From the NCBI GenBank assembly GCA_039028975.1, contig JBCCHB010000047.1, positions 37,982 through 101,981 on the forward strand: a stretch of 64,000 nt of DNA. The letters run 5' to 3'. Within the stretch, counting starts at the first letter, position 1; each line of letters opens with the position of its first letter. This DNA is from JAHBNG01 sp039028975. GTDB taxonomy: Bacteria; Chloroflexota; Anaerolineae; Caldilineales; Caldilineaceae. Both the position numbers and the translations under genes were made by a program. Positions 28,017 through 38,000 of the stretch are shown here, piece after piece. The notes under the pieces are model-generated. The model was not told the origin of the DNA. It saw only the letters and a program-made list of their open reading frames with translations, and made no database searches.

Positions 28017-29771
28017 ATGCGAAACACAAGAACAAGAACCTTAGTCACGCTATTGCTGTCAATGCTGGTTTTATTGTCGAGTATGGGATTAATTTTTGCT
28101 CCGTCCTCTTCAAACTTTAGCTTCAGCAAACACTTTTTCTCTAGCGGTGGCAATCAGGCCCAATCGACCAATTATGCCTTAATCAGCTCCATAGGCCACA
28201 CAATATCGGCAGGTTCATCCAGCGCTAGCTACTTCATGGCAAACGGCTTTTTGTCCGGTCTTATATCTACCAACCAAGCAGGCGATCAGTATGAAACAGA
28301 TGATAATTGTGAGCAGGCCCGTTCAATACCCGATTCTGGTCTAATCCAAGCCCATTCCTTTCACAAACCAAGCGATGAAGACTGGGTTATGTTCAATGCC
28401 ACAGCGGGAACCGAGTACCTGATCCGAGCAGATACACCAATTACATCGACTGCGGATGTTGTTCTAGGGATATTTGATGCGTGCAGCGGCACTCTGGTTG
28501 AAGATCAGGACAGTCCCTCCTTGTCGGGCGTTGAACTCGCCTTTACTGCTCCGACAACGGGCGAATACTATGTCAAGCTTTCCAACAACGATCCAGCCGT
28601 AGCAGGTCCCGACGTGCGATATGATCTTTCTATACGTCAATTGGTGACTGAGTTATCAACTAATAGCGCCTTGATTATTGTTGCAGGTGCAACCAAGGAC
28701 AATGATCGGGTGCAGCCTCACATTTATCACGTCACAAACCAGGTGCGTGAAATGTTTCTCAACCACAATTACAGCGATGAGACCATCTACTACTTGGCCC
28801 CAGCAGGAACCGATTATGAACAATATAGCGGTGCCGATGGTATCTCCACATTAGCCAATTTGGAGCAAGCGATAACAACTTGGGCTGCGGAAAAAGTCAA
28901 TGGCAGCGGTGCTTTGACCCTCTACATGATGGATCATGGTTCGAGAGAGTTACTTTTTCTGGACAAGCGAGAGAAGCAGTGGGTTTCGCCAAGCCAACTG
29001 GATGGTTGGCTGGATCAGCTTGAAGCCAAGCATCCAGGACTTAAAGTCAATGTCATCATCGAGGCTTGTTATGCCGGCAGCTTCATCAGCGCCACAGAGA
29101 CGACAACAGACACGGTCAGCAGCCCAGGGAGAGTTGTGATGACATCGACAGGCGATCGCTCATTGGCTTGGGCATCCCCCCAAGGTGGCGCGCACTTTTC
29201 GGATCGCTTGTTGGCAGAGCTAAATCGCAAAGCCAGCCTATCCACTAGCTTTACGAAGGCACAGGAGAGCGCCAAAATCCACCACCCTTCCCAGACAGCT
29301 TGGCTGGATGCCAATGGCAACACCATCCCCAACGAACCTGCCGACCGAGAGATTGCCAGTGAAAGGGGCTTTGGTCAAACAGGGACGTTCCCAGATGGAT
29401 TGCCACCAACCATCTTCCAGATATCAGGCCCATCGGATCTTGAAAATGGGCAGGGGGTATTGCGGGCCGAAGTAAAAGACGATGTAGGCATTAAACACGT
29501 ATGGGCAACCATCTATCCGCCGAGCTATCGAGAACCAACCGAAGGTGAGGCCCTTGTGCGAGACGAGGATGATGACTCAATTCTCACGCTACGGCTCACT
29601 GCTACCGACGATGAAGGATGGTACAGCGTATCGTATGACGGGTTTGACAAACTCGGCCTTTATCGAATTGTTTTTCATGCAGAAAATCAGCAAAGTCTGG
29701 TCTCTTCACCCAAAGACTTGACCATTGGTAGCCCAGTCGATTCTCTCTTTTTACCTTTGGTGTTGCATTAG
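28017..29771 (+). CDS. Minimal exported PPC-C13 protease
   Basis: 584 residues, the shortest member of the C13 family here. A signal peptide (about 1-28) is followed by a short SSGGNQAQSTNYALISSIGH-type segment, a motif often seen after signal peptides of exported Chloroflexota proteins (from memory). PPC is at about 90-212 and C13 at about 216-458, with His307 (LYMMDHG) and Cys351 (IEACYAGS). The Ig-like domain ends DSLFLPLVLH. It lacks the LRR or propeller part, so it shows the bare catalytic chassis. It probably belongs to the operon starting at 22981; GGGAGT precedes the ATG. It may be a shared processing enzyme rather than a sensor. Confidence 0.85.
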   Translation: MRNTRTRTLVTLLLSMLVLLSSMGLIFAPSSSNFSFSKHFFSSGGNQAQSTNYALISSIGHTISAGSSSASYFMANGFLSGLISTNQAGDQYETDDNCEQARSIPDSGLIQAHSFHKPSDEDWVMFNATAGTEYLIRADTPITSTADVVLGIFDACSGTLVEDQDSPSLSGVELAFTAPTTGEYYVKLSNNDPAVAGPDVRYDLSIRQLVTELSTNSALIIVAGATKDNDRVQPHIYHVTNQVREMFLNHNYSDETIYYLAPAGTDYEQYSGADGISTLANLEQAITTWAAEKVNGSGALTLYMMDHGSRELLFLDKREKQWVSPSQLDGWLDQLEAKHPGLKVNVIIEACYAGSFISATETTTDTVSSPGRVVMTSTGDRSLAWASPQGGAHFSDRLLAELNRKASLSTSFTKAQESAKIHHPSQTAWLDANGNTIPNEPADREIASERGFGQTGTFPDGLPPTIFQISGPSDLENGQGVLRAEVKDDVGIKHVWATIYPPSYREPTEGEALVRDEDDDSILTLRLTATDDEGWYSVSYDGFDKLGLYRIVFHAENQQSLVSSPKDLTIGSPVDSLFLPLVLH

Positions 29772-29836
29772 TTTGCATTAACGTATCGCGTGTCATACAA
29801 TCGCCTTAGCATGGACAAACCCATCAATAGGAGATG

Positions 29837-29866
29837 AGCCTGGTACCTCGTACCAGGCTTATTGTA
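29837..29866 (+). terminator. Intrinsic terminator behind the minimal C13 protease
   Basis: AGCCTGGTAC (29837-29846) and GTACCAGGCT (29850-29859) form a 10-bp perfect stem with loop CTC, followed by TATTGTATT. It closes the probable 22981-29771 operon. Confidence 0.75.
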
Positions 29867-30004
29867 TTGGAGAAGAAATTCAGGCGATTTCAGCACCGAT
29901 CCTAGAAAAGTAGCTAACCTGGCATTGGATGAGATCAGAGCATTATATTGCAGTATGCCCAGTAGTATTCCCACAAACGAGTCAAAATCGATAAGGAGAC
30001 CCTC

Positions 30005-33000
30005 ATGCCCAAAGCCCAGCAACTCCCCATCTTGCTCACCAGCTTGCTCTTCGCCCTTGCTATAGCGATTGGCGTAATTCTGCCCGATATAGCCGTGGCG
30101 AGTCAGACCCCAGAAATTCAATTCTCGCCATCTAGCCCAACAGCAGATCTGATTCCTCTGACCAATGTTGTCAATATCTCAGTGGGCAATGAGCATGCTT
30201 GTGCGCTTACCCATTCAGGCGGGGTGAAGTGCTGGGGGAATAATGTCTTTGGTGCATTGGGTAATGGTGGAACGACAGTTCAAAGTAGCCCGGTAGATGT
30301 TAGTGGGCTATCGAGCGGAGTAAAAGAACTCGCTACTGGTACACACCATACCTGCGCGCTCACCACAGAAGGTGGGGTTAAATGTTGGGGTTATAATAAT
30401 TGGGGGCAATTAGGGGATGGCACAACGACGAGCAAATTTACCCCTATAGATGTTGGTGATCTGTCTAGTGGGGTTTCCGCTATTTCCGCTGGCTATGGCC
30501 ATACCTGCGCTCTCATTGAAACAAGTGGCAACATTAAATGCTGGGGATACAATATAACTGGCCAGCTTGGGGATGGTACTACCCTCGATAGACACTCACC
30601 CACCACGATAGAGGGTATTATCGGAGCTTCCGATGTGAAAGCTGGTGGGAACCACACATGTGCCCTCATAAATAGAAGCAATATCAAGTGCTGGGGAGCG
30701 AACATTGTTGGTCAGCTTGGGAATGGTGACACAGCATTGAGTACTACCCCAGTGGATGTTACTGGACTATCTGGCAGCCCAATTTCTGTTAATGCGGGCA
30801 ATAGTTCCACGTGCGCTATGATTGAAGAAACTGGCGGTGTTCAATGCTGGGGCTGGAATAGTCGTGGGCAACTAGGCGATGGCTCTCAGGCAAACTCCAT
30901 AATACCAGTAGATGTGGATGGATTAGACAGTAATGTCGAGGCGATTGCTGTCGCTAGAGAGCATACCTGTGCATTAATGACTGATGGTGGAGTCAAATGC
31001 TGGGGATACAATCGTATGGGTTCCCTCGGAAATGGAACATTTACAGGATCACTCACTCCGGTTACACCTGCGGGTCTCACCTCAGGCGTTTCTGCTATTT
31101 CAGCAGGTGGTTACTCAACATGTGCATTGCTCAACAGCGGACGTGTGAAGTGTTGGGGGCTTAACGGCTCAGATCAGCTAGGCAATGGTGTTCCTACATT
31201 CTTTACATCACCTCAATTAACCATTGGCTTGTCAGGTGTCATATCGTCTACGGCTGGCGGTCTTGCTCATACCTGCTCTTTAATGACAAGCGGTGACGTG
31301 CGCTGCTGGGGGCGTAACCATGTCGGCCAATTGGGCAATGGGACGAGCATTGCGGCAAGTGAGCCTGAAGCAGTCATCAATCTAGATGGCCCTGTATCAT
31401 CCATAACCAGTGGATACTTTCACACTTGCGCACTATTAGCCAGTGATGGAAGCATTAAGTGCTGGGGACACAATGAAGGCTTTGGGCAACTAGGGGATGG
31501 AACGGGGATGAATCAATCAATGCCTGTTACAACAGCCAACCTAGAGGGTGGGATAAAGAGCATTGGCGCAGGTGTCTATCATACTTGTGCCGTCATGGCT
31601 TCTACTGGGGGTGTCAAATGCTGGGGTAAGAATACTTCTGGGGAATTAGGCGATGGGACAACAACACATCGTCAGGTACCAACAGATGTAGCCGCCTTAT
31701 CTGATGGGGTCTCTGAAATTGCTGCTGGTTACGGTCACACCTGTGCCTTAATGGGAGATGGATCTGTCAAATGTTGGGGAAATAACGCTTATGGCCAGCT
31801 TGGCAATAACAGCTGGACAAGCAGCCCTACGCCATTTGATGTCATCGGTCTATCCGGTCAAGCAACGGCTATTACAGCTGGTGAGAGATTTACCTGTGCC
31901 TTGATGCAGCTCGGCAACGTCAAATGCTGGGGTCTAAATGCCAACGGTGAACTGGGGAACGTAACGACCACCAACAGCAACATTCCTATCGATGTAAGTG
32001 GTCTGCCAACTAGTGTAGTAGCGATTGAAGCTGGTGAACACCACACCTGTGCCCAGACAAGTAGTGGACAGATGAAGTGCTGGGGCCTTAATCGGTTCGG
32101 CCAGCTTGGTGACGGCACGACTACCGACCGAAATAGCCCGGTTGATGTGATGGGTCTCTCGGGTACCGTCACCGGAATCGACGCAGGAGCCTTTCACACC
32201 TGTGCCATTCTCAACGGTACCACCATGCAATGCTGGGGAGATGCCACTTACGGGCGATTGGGAACCGGTCGTATGGTGATGAGTTCGGTGCCGATTGATG
32301 TAGTTGTGCCAGATCCTTGTGCGGGCGTAACTGAGATCCCAGAAGCTGAATGCCGAGCGTTGGTAGCTTTATATAACAGCACAAATGGTCCCAACTGGCT
32401 TGATAAGACAGGCTGGTTAGAGACCAGCACACCATGCAGTTGGTTTGGCATAACTTGTATTGGCAACACGGTAACCAAACTGGAGTTGCCTGACAATCGA
32501 CTGCAGGGTGCAATACCGTCACAATTAGGGCAACTCTCTGGTTTGAGTAGCCTTGTTTTATACAATAATCAAAGTGTAGAAGAGAACCGTAATCAGCTGA
32601 CAGGTAATCTACCAAAGGAACTAGGAAATCTTCATAATTTGACGCGCATACTCTTGTCTGGGAATAAGCTATCAGGAACAATTCCACCGGAGTTAGGCAA
32701 CCTTGAGAGCTTGCAATCTCTTCAATTACAAAACAATTTAACGATTAGCGGAACCATCCCAAGTCAACTGGGGAACTTGTCCAATTTGCAATCCTTATAT
32801 TTACACAACAACCAACTTCACGGCCCAATTCCTTCTGAACTTGGTGATTTAGCTAACCTGACCATTCTATCGCTGCATCGTAATCGTCTAAGCGGGCAAA
32901 TTCCCCCCGAGATTGGTCAACTGAGCAAATTAAGGAGCCTTTCCCTTTATGACAACCAGTTCGCTGGTCCTATACCTTCTGAGCTGGGTCTGTTATCCGA

Positions 33001-34900
33001 GCTGATTGAACTCCTATTGTATCTCAATGACTTGAGTGGACCGATTCCACCAGAAATTGGTGACTTGAGCGCCTTGAAATTCCTCCGGCTATTTGAAAAT
33101 AATTTAAGCGGTGAGATCCCAGAGACGCTTGGAAATTTAGAAAATTTAGAAGAGCTTGAATTAGACAACAATCAGCTAAGCGGAGGCGTTCCATCAACAT
33201 TCGGTAATCTACAAAAACTAATCGAACTCGACCTAGGCGATAATGTTTCCTTAATAGGTTCCTTGCCTGTTAGTCTCACAAATATCCCTGCAAATCAGCT
33301 TTCGCTTTTCTTCACCATCACGAATTTGTGTGTTCCAACAGAGCTTGAAGAGTGGATTCGGCAACTCAAGAATCTGCAGCCAGAGAGCTATGAACCATGC
33401 CCTCCCTCTAGTGATGGCGATGACTATGAAGCAGATAATATTTGCACAGACGCCAAACCCATCCGCACAACTGGTATTACCCAAAAACATACCTTCCACC
33501 AACCCAACGACACCGACTGGGTCAAATTCGAGGCCACTGCCGGAACGCGCTACCTCATCCAGGCCACCACACCGCCGACCTCCACCGCAGACGTTATTCT
33601 CAATATTATAGACACCTGTGATGGCGAACCACTAGACGATCAGGACAATTCATTCTCTCCTGATGTGCACCTTGAATTCTCATCTCCTGTAACTGGAACG
33701 CTTTACGTAAAGTTGGCGAATGCGGATTCCAGTATCAGCGGGCCGGATGCCCATTATGACCTTTCTGTCCGCGAACTTGTGACACCTACCAACCGTGCCC
33801 TGATTGTGGTTGCTGGGGCCATTAAAGATAATGATGTCGTTCAGCCAAATATTTATAACGTGACGGATCAGGTTCGTCAGGTCTATCTCAATCAGGGGTA
33901 TAGTGATGACAACATCTACTATTTAGCGCCTACAGACACCTTACGCAGGCAACGAAATGGCGTAGATGCCACAGCCACCATAGCCAATCTGAAAGAGGCC
34001 ATTACTACTTGGGCGGTCGACCACGTCAATTCTGATGGTTCGCTGACTCTCTACCTCATGGATCACGGAGCCAGAGATCGTCTCTACCTGGACAAACAGC
34101 AGCGTCAGTGGGTTTCGCCAGCCGAAATCGATAGCTGGCTGGATGAGTTGGAGGCCGAGCATCCTGAATTGAAAGTCAACGTGATTGTAGAGGCGTGCTT
34201 TGCCGGCAGCTTTATCAGCGCCAGCGAGACCACAACCGATACGGTTAGTAGCCCAGGTCGGGCGGTGATTGCGTCGACGACGGATAACAGTTTGGCGTGG
34301 ACCTCGCCCCAAGGAGGGGCTAACTTTTCTGACCATTTTCTGGCTGAACTCAACCGCAAGTCCAGTCTCTTTACCAGCTTCCAAAAAGCGCAACAAGCGG
34401 CCAGCGAATTTCATGGTTCTCAGTGGGCTTGGCTCGACGCCAACGGCAATGGTATTCCCAATGAATCGGCTGATGAGGCGATTGCTAGTCAACGCGGCTT
34501 TGGCATTACCAATACATTGCCGGACGACCAGTGGCCGCCAACCATCTTCCAGGTAGAAGGACCAGCCGCGATTGACAATGGCAAGGGACGGTTAAGCGCC
34601 AGGGTACAAGATGATGTTGAGGTCAAACACGTCTGGGCAACCATCTACCCCCCTACTTATCAAGCACCTACCGAAGGTGAAGCCCTCGTACGGGATGAGG
34701 ATGATGAATCCATTCTGACCGTAAAACTTACCGACGCCGATGGGGATAGTACGTATACCATAACTTATGATAATTTTGATACGCCGGGTGACTACCGAGT
34801 GGTCTTCTATGCAGAGGATGAGGATGGGCTAACTGCTTTGCCCAAATCCTTGATGGTTACGGTTGGTGGAGCTATCTATTTGCCCATGGTTACTCGTTAA
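30005..34900 (+). CDS. Exported RCC1-LRR-PPC-C13 protease
   Basis: 1631 residues; AAGGAG six bases before the ATG. Signal peptide about 1-32. Residues about 54-768 are 14 RCC1-type repeats, each carrying a paired-cysteine signature (HTCAL ... VKCWG), enough for two seven-bladed propellers. A capped LRR block spans about 772-1122, PPC 1139-1259 and C13 1264-1502, with His1354 (LYLMDHG) and Cys1398 in VEACFAGS (Phe replaces the usual Tyr after Cys). The Ig-like end carries the tail AIYLPMVTR. The regular cysteine pair in every blade suggests disulfides and an extracellular location. As with its paralogues, a recognition array joined to a protease is inferred. Confidence 0.87.
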   Translation: MPKAQQLPILLTSLLFALAIAIGVILPDIAVASQTPEIQFSPSSPTADLIPLTNVVNISVGNEHACALTHSGGVKCWGNNVFGALGNGGTTVQSSPVDVSGLSSGVKELATGTHHTCALTTEGGVKCWGYNNWGQLGDGTTTSKFTPIDVGDLSSGVSAISAGYGHTCALIETSGNIKCWGYNITGQLGDGTTLDRHSPTTIEGIIGASDVKAGGNHTCALINRSNIKCWGANIVGQLGNGDTALSTTPVDVTGLSGSPISVNAGNSSTCAMIEETGGVQCWGWNSRGQLGDGSQANSIIPVDVDGLDSNVEAIAVAREHTCALMTDGGVKCWGYNRMGSLGNGTFTGSLTPVTPAGLTSGVSAISAGGYSTCALLNSGRVKCWGLNGSDQLGNGVPTFFTSPQLTIGLSGVISSTAGGLAHTCSLMTSGDVRCWGRNHVGQLGNGTSIAASEPEAVINLDGPVSSITSGYFHTCALLASDGSIKCWGHNEGFGQLGDGTGMNQSMPVTTANLEGGIKSIGAGVYHTCAVMASTGGVKCWGKNTSGELGDGTTTHRQVPTDVAALSDGVSEIAAGYGHTCALMGDGSVKCWGNNAYGQLGNNSWTSSPTPFDVIGLSGQATAITAGERFTCALMQLGNVKCWGLNANGELGNVTTTNSNIPIDVSGLPTSVVAIEAGEHHTCAQTSSGQMKCWGLNRFGQLGDGTTTDRNSPVDVMGLSGTVTGIDAGAFHTCAILNGTTMQCWGDATYGRLGTGRMVMSSVPIDVVVPDPCAGVTEIPEAECRALVALYNSTNGPNWLDKTGWLETSTPCSWFGITCIGNTVTKLELPDNRLQGAIPSQLGQLSGLSSLVLYNNQSVEENRNQLTGNLPKELGNLHNLTRILLSGNKLSGTIPPELGNLESLQSLQLQNNLTISGTIPSQLGNLSNLQSLYLHNNQLHGPIPSELGDLANLTILSLHRNRLSGQIPPEIGQLSKLRSLSLYDNQFAGPIPSELGLLSELIELLLYLNDLSGPIPPEIGDLSALKFLRLFENNLSGEIPETLGNLENLEELELDNNQLSGGVPSTFGNLQKLIELDLGDNVSLIGSLPVSLTNIPANQLSLFFTITNLCVPTELEEWIRQLKNLQPESYEPCPPSSDGDDYEADNICTDAKPIRTTGITQKHTFHQPNDTDWVKFEATAGTRYLIQATTPPTSTADVILNIIDTCDGEPLDDQDNSFSPDVHLEFSSPVTGTLYVKLANADSSISGPDAHYDLSVRELVTPTNRALIVVAGAIKDNDVVQPNIYNVTDQVRQVYLNQGYSDDNIYYLAPTDTLRRQRNGVDATATIANLKEAITTWAVDHVNSDGSLTLYLMDHGARDRLYLDKQQRQWVSPAEIDSWLDELEAEHPELKVNVIVEACFAGSFISASETTTDTVSSPGRAVIASTTDNSLAWTSPQGGANFSDHFLAELNRKSSLFTSFQKAQQAASEFHGSQWAWLDANGNGIPNESADEAIASQRGFGITNTLPDDQWPPTIFQVEGPAAIDNGKGRLSARVQDDVEVKHVWATIYPPTYQAPTEGEALVRDEDDESILTVKLTDADGDSTYTITYDNFDTPGDYRVVFYAEDEDGLTALPKSLMVTVGGAIYLPMVTR

Positions 34901-35047
34901 TCTTTGAACGGACAGATTCAAATCGGCGAACAATCCTGGAAAAGCTTATCAATCGTCATTAGATAGAAGTAGCGTGCTCATTTCCGCCCATTGGCGCGGC
35001 TGTCGAAACTACTTTATTCCATGAAAGTATCAGAAGGAGTTCTACCC

Positions 35048-38000
35048 ATGAAGCGGTTTATCAGGTTACTTTTTTTCAGCCTATTGCTATTCTTGATCAT
35101 CCTCATTCAAGACGGCTCAATCTTTACTGCTGCACATTCTAGCTCATTATCAAATGGGCCGCGGGTGCGAACGAGCAACGGTCCCGACCTGATCATCCAT
35201 GAAATCCGCCTGGACCCACCCAGCCCAGGCGTTGGGGATACGGCCACCATTGAAGTCATTGTGAAAAATCAGGGCGACAGTAGCGCATCGGGCTTCAATG
35301 TCTATCTTTACATCGAGCCAGACAATGAGCCACCAACCGCCTCTACCCCGAGTACCTCTCAAACGTCATACGGGATTCCGCTTGGCCCAGGCGGGGAATT
35401 TACTTGGCGGCGGGGGGATCAATCCTTTACGACAGATAATCCCGTTATCTATGCCTGGGTCGATCCAATCTGGGAAAACCAGGTAAGTGAAATTGAGGAT
35501 GACAATAACCGTCTTCGTATTCCCAAAGAAATACGCCCCGACGCTTATGATAGGAGTGGAAACGGTGATGACATCTGCGAAAATGCGACCCACAGCGATA
35601 CGGAGGGGACAGAGCAGAAACATAACCTATTCCGAGAGAATGACTTGTCGGACTCGGATTGGATCAAGTTTGATGCCAAAGCGGGCATTACCTACTTTGC
35701 CAGAGCCATTGCCGAGGGAGACGATGCAGATCTCATGATGGAGATCCACGCAGAATGTGGCGGTCTGCCCAGCATGGGCAATGATGCGGAGATCGAGTTC
35801 ACACCGCTGCATGATAGCACCTACTATCTGAAAATTGGCCACCGCAATGATACCTACGGTCCCGACAACGATTATCGCTTCGTGATCACCAGCGATAGTG
35901 GCTGTGTCAAACTCAAAGAACCGAATGATAGCTGTGTACTTGCACGTGAATTAACCCTGGGCGTTCCTCAAGAACAATCTTTTTGTACCCCGGGTGATCC
36001 GGATTGGGCCTATTTCTCAGTTCAGGCAGGTGCCAAATACAAGCTCACTGCTACTGAAACCGGTGCAAAGGCCAATGTACATCTGAGTATCTACGGTAGC
36101 TGTAGCGATGTGTTTAATACGGATACTGGTCAGGAGCTAGAGTTTATCGCACCATCCACCGGTCTCTATTACGTGAAGGCAGCCAACCAAAATGCAACCA
36201 TTCATGGTGCCGATACGACTTATAACCTCACAGTAGAGCGAGTTGGACCCAATGGTTGTGTCGAAGATAGCTTTGAGCAGGACGACAACATTGGTAGTGC
36301 ATCAACAGTAGAGAGCAACGGCACGGTGCAAACACATAACATATGTCCAGCAGGAGATAAGGATTGGAGCAAATTTGAGGCGAGCGCTGGGATCACCTAC
36401 CGAATCGAGACGCTCAATCTGGCCAAGTTTAGCGACACGGTGCTCTGCTTATATGCACCTGATAATGAGAAAATTGTCTGCAATAATGATGGGGGGGCCG
36501 GAGATGCCTCTCGAATTGTCTGGACGGCATCGGTTAATGGAACATACGGTCTCAGTGTTGAGGATCATAATCCACAGGTCGCTGGTGAAGAGACCGAATA
36601 TAGCCTGCGCATCAACACTAGCCTTTGCGATGAGGATGCCCAAGAACCAGACAACTCACGAAGTACAGCCCAGCCCATAGTCGCTGGCGGTACGCTGCAC
36701 AACCATGACATCTGCCCCGCTGGTGATGAGGATTGGTATGTATTTGATGGAACTGCCAATACAGATTATGTAATCGAAACAACCAATGTCGGTCCCGAAG
36801 CAGACACGGTAATTTCACTTCACGACGCAAATGGGAACCTGATCGCCCAGAACGATGATTATGCTCCCGGTATCGGTTCGCGGTTAGGGCACAGAGTGAC
36901 ATCGGCGGGTAAATACTATGTGAAGGTTCGACTCTACAATCCGTCCACATTTGGCTCGGGAACCGAATATTCGCTCAAGGTATATCCTGGAACGGCCCCC
37001 ACTGTAACGCCTGTAACGCCACAACCAACGGTGACGCCCCAAGCGACCCCAACACCCCAGGCATCGGGTATCCGTACGTTGATAGTCGTGAATCGAACTC
37101 GATTAGTGGAGCTACATGGCGAAGAGGAGACCTCTTCTCTGATGGATCAACTTCGCGAACTTGCTAAAGATGAGCGCGTCTTGGGCGAGATCTTGCAGGT
37201 AGAAAAGAATGGTGATGTAAGCAGAGCCTACGCTGAGTGGGTTTCAGCATGGACCGACGTGGATAAAGCCAATCGGGTGGCTGCGTCCATTCGTGATCTA
37301 ATCGTGACCTACACAAAACAGAGAGAGCACGTTGAGTATATCGTTCTTGTCGGTGACGATCGGGTTTTACCATTCCGCCGGGTACCCGACAAAACAGAAA
37401 GGTTTCCGGAGAATACATATCGCTACTCAAGCGGAAATCATCCTACAGGTGCAGCCCAGAAGGCAAACTACGTATTGACAGATGACTATTATGGCGACAT
37501 GACCCTACCCAAACAGGGGCAAGAGCTGTATATTCCAGATTTAGCCATCGGTCGTCTGATTGAGACGCCAGACGAGATGCAAATCGTTATTAAGAGTTTT
37601 CTGGATAATCCCATTACCAGCGCAGATAATGTCTTGATGAGTGGCTACACATTTGTACAGGATCTTGCGGCTAAGAATTGCGAAGACTGGCAGACAGATC
37701 AGGGCATCAATGCTGTTGACTGTACGCTAATTGGTGATAGTTGGAGCGGGCAAGATCTGCGTGACCTACAGCTTCGCAAGACCAACCCATTCCGGATCCA
37801 GTCCATTAGCGGGCACGCAGCCCACTTTGTCGAGGGAGTACCAAACCAGTCCAATCTACATGCCCATGAGATTGCTGATGCAGAGATCGATTTGAGCGGT
37901 GGACTCATCTATACACCCGGATGTCATGCTGGATTAAATGTGCCACCAACGAACATGAATCCACTTGATCTTCCTCAAGCCTTTGCCCAAAAGGGCGCCA

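Noticed and set aside
9364..33370. Regularly spaced repeats that could suggest CRISPR or DNA satellite arrays
   Set aside because: The periodicity is 69-72 bp in frame and encodes LRR units with degenerate DNA; no identical direct repeats with unique spacers.
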